DNA of 64,000 nt from Coriaria nepalensis (taxonomy: Eukaryota > Streptophyta > Magnoliopsida > Cucurbitales > Coriariaceae), in assembly GCA_027186245.1 (NCBI GenBank), contig CP114492.1, positions 8,770,501 to 8,834,500 on the forward strand. The letters are read 5' to 3'. A program made the position numbers and the translations under genes. Shown here in pieces: positions 58,117 to 64,000 of this stretch. Below the pieces are notes generated by a model. The model ran no database searches. It was not told the origin of the DNA and saw only the letters and a program-made list of their open reading frames with translations. Each line of letters begins with the position of its first letter. Position 1 is the stretch's first letter.

Positions 58117-58975
58117 ATGGAGGAAAATGGTCCAGATCCAGACTCGAATCGGACTCCACGGAAACAGATCTTCATACTATCCGGCCAAAGTAACATGGCC
58201 GGACGTGGTGGCGCATCTCAAAAGCTCCACCACTGGGACGGCGTCGTCCCACCGGATTGCCAACCCCACCCATCAATCCTCCGCCTCAACGCCAAGCTCC
58301 ACTGGGAAGAAGCCCGCGAGGCGCTTCACTTCGACATCGACACCAGAAAGGTCTGTGGGGTGGGGCCGGGGATGAGTTTCGCGAACGCGGTGAGAGAGCA
58401 TGTGGGAGTAATAGGACTCGTGCCGTGCGCTGTCGGCGGGACGGCGATCAAGGAGTGGGCGCGTGGGCAGCACTTGTACAAAAACATGGTGGAGAGATCT
58501 AGAGAGAGCGTGAGAGATGGAAGAGGAGAGATTAGAGCGTTGCTCTGGTACCAAGGAGAGAGCGACACGTCGACTCATCATGACGCTGATACGTACCAGG
58601 TGAACATGGAGAGGCTGGTGGAGAATGTGAGACAGGACCTTGGTTTGCCTTCACTTCCAATAATACAGGTTAGTCCCTTATAAATGAATTAAAGTTACTA
58701 AACCACCTTAATTATACTATAATGTTTTTCATTAATCCAAATTAATTGGAAAGGTGGCGATTGGATCAGGGGATTCGAAGTATATGGAGAAAATTAGAGA
58801 AGCCCAATTGGGTATGAAAATGGAAAATGTTGTCTGTGTTGATGCGAAGGGGTTGGATTTGCAAGAAGATCATCTTCATCTAACGACGACGGCTCAGGTG
58901 AAACTGGGTCATTTCTTAGCTGATGCATATCTCACCCATTTTGCACCTTCGCAATTACCTACTTCTCTTACCTGA
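58117..58975 (+). CDS. Carbohydrate esterase (SASA/DUF303, At4g34215-like)
   Basis: Two exons (58117-58668, 58754-58975) join in frame to 257 residues. The ATG at 58117 (MEENGPDPDSN) is preferred because the frame above it has no ATG. The SGNH-like catalytic blocks are all present: FILSGQSNMAGRGG with the nucleophile Ser near residue 28, VPCAVGGTAIKEWARG, LLWYQGESDT (the conserved acidic and Gln residues), and EDHLHLTTTAQVKLG carrying the Asp/His pair. The family removes acetyl groups from carbohydrates; in plants the true substrate is uncertain, with cell-wall polysaccharides a candidate. There is no signal peptide, so a cytosolic location is likely, which argues against direct wall action. 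Intact. Confidence 0.92.
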
Positions 58976-59666
58976 TGATCAAATGTGTAATGAGATTAAT
59001 ATAAATGTAATAAACATTGAATTTTCTTTTTAATTTTTAATTTCTTTGTGATTCATGATAACATTGTGATTCTATACGAGTGTGTGTTTCTTCTTCTTCT
59101 TCTTCTTTATCTTGAAAAGATAATGCAACGTATCAACCTTCTTTATATGCTGTAACGTATAATCCGTAATGTGTATGTTTGTTGCTTCTTATTGTTCTTT
59201 TTCTTATAAGAAGTTGTGTAACGCAGGGAAGATAAAATTTACAGCTTGAAAGAGAGAACTTCATAGCCTGATTTTACAGAAGATTTGACAAAAAACAAAA
59301 AACAAAAAACAAAAACAAAAACAAACATGCCTAATAAGCTTGAAGATGAAGAGAAAAAGAGAAAATTCCACTAATATTTAAACAATGAGCCAAAATAGTA
59401 GGGAACAACACCTAATTAACTAGATCTAATATTAAACATAAGTGACTCTAAATAAACTTACTAAGTCTTATGTTGTTTTGTCTTCAAACTAAAATGCAGA
59501 ATGTGTTTGTACTAATGACTAAAGGAATGTATCCTGTTCATCGGACAAGAAGAAATCACCATTACATCTAATCGTTACATGCGACATGTCGTATTTTCAA
59601 TATTGCTTGCATGCATGAAAGCTGATGAAGGACGTTCCATTTTTGACGATAACCTCAGAAAAAAGA
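58976..59666. other. Intergenic, convergent 3' regions
   Basis: Between the esterase (+) and bHLH95-like (-) 3' ends. Holds a TTC-repeat (59091-59106) and a CAAAAA-type A-rich repeat (59290-59325). No gene recognised. Confidence 0.5.
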
Positions 59667-61047
59667 TTAAGAAGTGACCATGAGCATCATCTCTCCTGCA
59701 GCGTGCTTGAATATATCTTCCGCCGTCAATATTTCTATGAACTGATCTGAGTTACCTCTACTTGCCTGCAAATTAGTAATAATTCACTTCATTATAATTT
59801 GTTAAAAACAAAAAAAAAAAAAATAAATAAAAAAATTCAAAGAATTCATGAACTTACATGTGCTTGGATCATGAAAAAGGATCGAGTCGAATCCGAAAAA
59901 ATATTTGCAGAAACCACTTCTATTTTATGCTTCTCCAATACATAGCAAATGCCAGAAAACAAACCAGGCTTCTTCAACGAGCAAATACTAATCTGAGCAT
60001 CGTCTCCGCACATGTTCAGAACGACGTTCGGAGACATCCATGTTTGGAACGTTATTGATGTCGCAGCCGGGTAAAAAAATGGGGCAGGAGGAATCAAGTT
60101 TGTCGGGTTCCTTCCAATAATATTACTAATGGCCAAGTTATTAGGATTTGAGATTAGACCTGCTTGAAGATCTGTTAAAAATGCTTCTCTTGGATCATGA
60201 TACGCCATCATCTTTTGCGGTGGAGTCATTAATGAAGAAAGATTATAATTAAACTCGTTATTAATATTATTAGTGACCATATTATAACCACCTCCTTGAA
60301 CCCTCTCCGGCTTTTGTTTCTCTAGCTGCTGAACAGTTTGCTCAAGGGCTTTGATGTAGTTTATTGCTTCATCTACAATGGACGACTTGTCGGCCTGCGC
60401 ATAAATTATTAAAATTAATTTAATTATCATCATATAAAATCTATTACGTTCAAACTCATCATATCACAGTAGTTGTTCAATTAATTTTCGTTCAAACTAA
60501 TTAATTACTCACAAAATCTTATTAACTAACTGCTTGGACTGTAATTAATGAACGAAGATCGATCTACAAAAATTATTATTTTTTAATTTATTCGAAATTT
60601 TACTTCGATATAATTGATCACCTTTGAAGGGAGTCGAGGAAGTAAAGCATGAAGAGTACTAAACATGTTCCTCATCTTCTTCCTCCTCTCTCTTTCTGTC
60701 CATATATGAATATCATGATCATCTGATTGATCACCGCCACCTCCTCCCGATTTTTTCTTCTCTGCCGTCTTCCGGTCATCCTCACTACCGCTACTTTTTC
60801 TCGCTCCAACCCGGCCCCGCTTCTTTACCTGTTTTGGGGGCCGCATCGGTAACTGATCATCATCATCTCTCTTAACTTCTACAATATTATTATTAATCGG
60901 GCTCCGAGGATTGCCTCCAGCCACTTCCTTTTTCAATTTCTCTTCTTCAGCTGTACCGATCGAGTTGTCGGAATTCAAGAGACCGGCCGCCCACTCGGTG
61001 TTCCATAAATCTTGTACTGATCCTTCTTGGATTGCTAGAGTACTCAT
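59667..61047 (-). CDS. bHLH transcription factor, bHLH95 (ZHOUPI/RGE1)-like
   Basis: Three minus-strand exons (61047-60622, 60394-59858, 59765-59667) join in frame to 353 residues. The first 110 residues are acidic and basic low-complexity, with a [10 protein letters not shown] nuclear signal and a Gly run. The bHLH spans the exon 1/2 junction: [31 protein letters not shown], then [20 protein letters not shown]. The Glu-Arg-Arg of the basic region is kept, so E-box binding is expected. The C-terminal part has an ACT-like fold ([40 protein letters not shown]). Closest recalled family is bHLH95 (ZHOUPI/RGE1), the endosperm regulator of embryo cuticle formation and endosperm breakdown; some related members act elsewhere, so orthology needs a tree. 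Minus-strand TATAAATAG at 61168-61176 is a good TATA box. Confidence 0.88.
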
Positions 61048-61167
61048 TGCTGCAAAATAAAAAGGCAGTGAAGAAAGTAGAGAAACTATGAAACAGAATG
61101 AGGGAAGAAGATATGTGATAGTAGTAGACGTTTTGTTTTGTTTTGTAAAGAGTGGCAATGGGTTGGT

Positions 61168-61176
61168 CTATTTATA
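61168..61176 (-). promoter_or_regulatory. TATA box of the bHLH95-like gene
   Basis: TATAAATAG on the minus strand, about 121 bp above the ATG. The match to the plant consensus is near-perfect and its position is right for a short leader. Confidence 0.6.
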
Positions 61177-63269
61177 TACTAAGAATTACGTGTAGGAAGT
61201 AAAATATAATGATGAGAGGGAGGGGGGGATGCCAATAATATTACCTGCCTTTTTAACTGAAACGGACAGCCCAAATTCGTTCACGGGTCCCACCCGGATT
61301 TTTTGGCCCCGCTGTCTCTTTATTTACACGTGGCATTAAAACAAAATAAACAAAAGTGAAAACAAGAATATGTATGGGAATTGAGATAGTTTGTAACAAA
61401 GTCTTATATAGATTTAAATTTTTAATAATATATAACTATATAATATAATGATACATTTTTTTTATTATTATTATACAAATTCGAATAATTAATATTTTAT
61501 CGAAGATAATTAAAATTGTATTTTAATTTAAATCATTTTGAATTTATTTTATTAAATTCTTATCCAATTACAGTTAAAGTTATAAAAACCCAAAAGAAAC
61601 ACCCACGTTTTTTTTTCTCCATCTTTTTGAAATGTTTCAGAAATCGCGTGATTTAGTTGCTAATCCAAAAATTAGCTCAACAGTTAGAAATGGAGAAGGT
61701 AAAATCTCCAGTAAAAACCAAAATAGAGAAGTGTTTTCTTATGTAACTGAAATGTTTGTTGTTATCATCTTATGAGAATCATAAACTGGCAGTTCATTAA
61801 TTTGACGGGTACGGCCGTTACTATAAACGGAATGATTACATTTCTCTATGTATGAATTCTAAGTCTTTTGAACCTTTTGGAGAGATAATCATATTCCATT
61901 AGTCATTGTATTTTTGATTTGGTACAGTTTCAATTTACATTTCACTAAATTAAATATATGTAGACAAGTGTTTAGAAAATTATCAAGTTTTGAAGACTAA
62001 ACAAGAAACTAGATTGTGGTTTGATATCTTATATTAGATGATGTTGATGCCAACAATCTACGTCTGAATCTCAGCACTATGTTGAGTTAGTCAATTTCTG
62101 TAAAATAAAAGAATATTATTTGAATTACTTTCGGTGATATTATTCTGATGATCAAATTAGAAAATGAGATAGTAAAATTTTTAGAAAACTTAGAATATGT
62201 TATGAGAATATACATTTGTATTTATTTGGTCAATATAGCTTATTAATGGCCTTTAATTGACACTGATATTTGATTATGTTAATGATTAATGATTTTAATT
62301 CGATCATTAGCTTTCGTAACGTTCAAACGACTATTTACTTACCCGATCCTTTTTGGCATCTCTACATCCGATCCTATAAGGTTGGCATGCTTTGCTAGGA
62401 TCTGACTTCATACCTCGAATATTTCTTATCACAAATTTGAGATAAAGGCTCTTGATCTTTCCAACCCAACCCTACATCCGATCTCAGAAGATCGGCGCAT
62501 ACATATTCTTAAAGACTTTATCCAGTCTATTCTTACAGGCCATCTCTTTAAATTCTTTTCGCACATTTTCCTCTATTTTATATTATTATTTAAAAGAGAC
62601 TTCTACAATTTTACCCTTAAACTTCTCCTTCTCTGCGACAATTTTTCTTTTTTACTTAGCCGTCTGCGATTTTTACTTTATCAAGCTCGAATATCTTCTA
62701 TAAGTCTTTTCAACGCCAACAACTATAAGTTCACCCTTCTTCGCTCTATCATTCGGTATTATCTTTTTTTTCCTTTCTGTTTCATTTATTATGGTACAAA
62801 ATCAAGAAAATTTCTTGAAGTTTTTTCCAAATTTTTCCCACCCGTTCATATTCTTGTGAGTTTCTAGAATTTTTTTGGCTCTTGACCTAATTTCTTCCTA
62901 TTTTATTTTTGTTTTTCTTATTCAAGGGTTTTCTTCGACCTTTATTCCCATTAGGAAAAATTTTCCTTTGATAATGGTTTCCTTTAGTCTGAACCCTAAC
63001 AATAAACTTGTTGTAGCTTTAGCCCAGGCTGACGGAGAGTCTAAGTAGTGAGAATACTTTTCATAAGGATGGTTTTCATTTAGCTCGAGGTCGCTTCAAG
63101 CAAGTATACCCCAACATCGATCCTTTCAAGCTCAAATTCTCTTTGACTAAGGACAGTTCAGATGAAGAAGTTGATGATGAAGATGATACCGATGGCGGGG
63201 ATGGTGTTGGTGATGCTAATCATCCCATGATGAACTATTGTAGTTCTCCATTTCAAATTTACTTTTCAA
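61177..63269. other. AT-rich intergenic, repeat-derived in part
   Basis: About 2.1 kb after the bHLH95-like promoter. The motif ACATCCGATC is repeated at 62363-62372 and 62473-62482, each followed within 20 bp by GATCC or AGATCGG-type sequence, suggesting LTR or repeat remnants. A plus-strand stretch near 63030-63240 could read FHLARGRFKQVYPNIDPFKL with an acidic Asp/Glu run, without a recognised family. No gene is called. Confidence 0.4.
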
Positions 63270-63850
63270 TTATGTTTTTTAATTGGTAGCACTCCGAGAT
63301 TCGGTGTCCGGCATCTCTATAGAAGCGATAATACAAGGACTTATCTCTGGAGTTTCAGTTGCCCCGAAGGGATGATGGCTTCTTAAACACATTTTGTCTT
63401 TCCTATTTTAGGTATGTGACCCTCGCATCAGCTGTGAGCGGAGTTAGTCTCTTTAGGAGTCGCTTCGGATCCCTCTCGGGGCTTTTTCTCTTCTTTTTTT
63501 TTTCTTCCTTGCGTTCATCCTTTTGTTTGTATTCTTTTTTGGATTTTTGAGGAGAAGAGTTCTAGCTCTGAGCGATGCCTCTTCTGGCATTCGGTTGAGT
63601 TTCCTATACCTTTTCAGCTACCCGATTTTTTTGGGCGATTTTGACAGCCTCTATATAGGTTGCTATGTATCTTTTCTCAATGGTTTGAATGAACTTTTCA
63701 CTAATGGTGGCCATTAGGAAGGCATGTAAGATCCCATGTTCAGTTGGTTTGTCTACTTTCTGAGCAGTGCTCTTAAACCTCTTGATAAAACAAAGTAAGT
63801 TTTCGCTTTGCTTCTATTTAACTGTGTTCGGGCCGATGAGAGGCAGTTTG
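63270..63850 (-). mobile_element. Ty3/gypsy gag fragment
   Basis: On the minus strand, 63830-63590 reads LLCFIKRFKSTAQKVDKPTE, HGILHAFLMATISEKFIQTI and ATYIEAVKIAQKNRVAEKV, the retrotransposon capsid (Retrotrans_gag) pattern. Further down, about 63440-63270, KRLTPLTADARVTYLK and KKPSSLRG precede a decayed CCHC zinc knuckle (YYRFYRDAGHRISECYQ). Several stops and frame shifts are present. Polymerase sequence was not found, so the element is truncated within this window. Confidence 0.75.
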
Positions 63851-63890
63851 GGCTTAGTAGATCCTAAAAAGTTAGTGATAAATAATGACT

Positions 63891-63953
63891 TAGTGGCTCA
63901 AGGCAGTGGATTGTGAATCCACCATGCGCGGGTTCAATTCCCGTCGTTCGCCC
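63891..63953 (+). pseudogene. trnH: Organellar trnH-GUG fragment in nuclear DNA
   Basis: From the D-arm (TAGTGGCTCAAGGC) on, the sequence matches chloroplast-type tRNA-His(GUG): anticodon stem-loop GTGGATTGTGAATCCAC with anticodon GTG, TpsiC arm CGGGTTCAATTCCCG and 3' acceptor strand ending TTCGCCC. The 5' acceptor strand and first D-stem half (expected GGCGGATGTAGCC) are replaced by unrelated AT-rich bases, so it cannot fold as a functional tRNA. Chloroplast and plant mitochondrial trnH share this sequence, so the donor organelle cannot be told from this alone. It ends 47 bp before the window edge. Confidence 0.8.
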
Positions 63954-64000
63954 ATAAATCTAACTAAAACAATGGATACTGAAACTAATTGGTTCTGCCT

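Noticed and set aside
62289..62500. Possible CRISPR-like short repeat (ACATCCGATC)
   Set aside because: Only two copies, in plant DNA; more likely LTR or simple repeat remnant.
63030..63240. Acidic protein-like stretch in the plus strand
   Set aside because: Broken frame, no recognised family and surrounded by repeat remnants; left as intergenic.

Overview
This is nuclear DNA from a dicot plant, probably a woody eudicot. The genes are split by short GT-AG introns, the intergenic DNA is very AT-rich with many microsatellites, and decayed copia, gypsy and LINE elements lie between genes. Several products are plant-only: a GASA peptide, bona fide lignin CAD, TIC21, a UGT84-type glucosyltransferase, a bHLH95/ZHOUPI-like factor and NFD6. 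I cannot name the species. Exon joins were built by hand from reading frames and splice signals.

Layout. 0-25 kb: a DUF620 gene (-), a long AT-rich gap, a GASA/snakin peptide (+), a TXNDC9-like thioredoxin-fold protein (+), TIP41-like (+), an NFD6-like mitochondrial peptide (-), a LINE reverse-transcriptase remnant (-), an unrecognised 543-aa protein (-), a LYR-motif gene with an in-frame stop (+) and a bHLH113-like factor (+). 25-31.6 kb: a PIP-type secreted peptide precursor (-), then REV1 exon fragments, a decayed Ty1/copia element and a broken basic secretory protein gene. 32-47.7 kb: a LIP1-like lipase (+), UGT84A-like glucosyltransferase (-), a LINE remnant (-), a second PIP-like peptide (+), RNA pseudouridine synthase 4 (+) and cinnamyl alcohol dehydrogenase (+). 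50-61 kb: PRKRIP1-like (+), a decayed reticulon-like gene (+), TIC21 (-), a broken LRR receptor kinase (+), a carbohydrate esterase (+) and a bHLH95-like factor (-). 61-64 kb: AT-rich DNA, a Ty3/gypsy gag remnant (-) and a fragment identical over most of its length to organellar trnH-GUG.

The genes are independently transcribed housekeeping, signalling and secondary-metabolism genes, not an operon or one pathway. Gene order is the strongest higher-level signal: from memory, neighbours here match neighbours in several Arabidopsis segments (At3g19440-19540, At2g15220-15300, At4g34215-34270, At1g49770-49840), as expected for one ancestral block that was duplicated and fractionated in Arabidopsis. 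I saw no convincing entirely new system. The most useful leads are two small PIP-like peptide genes, the nonsense codon in the LYR gene, and the cluster of decaying genes (REV1 fragment, BSP, reticulon, LRR-RLK) among intact neighbours.
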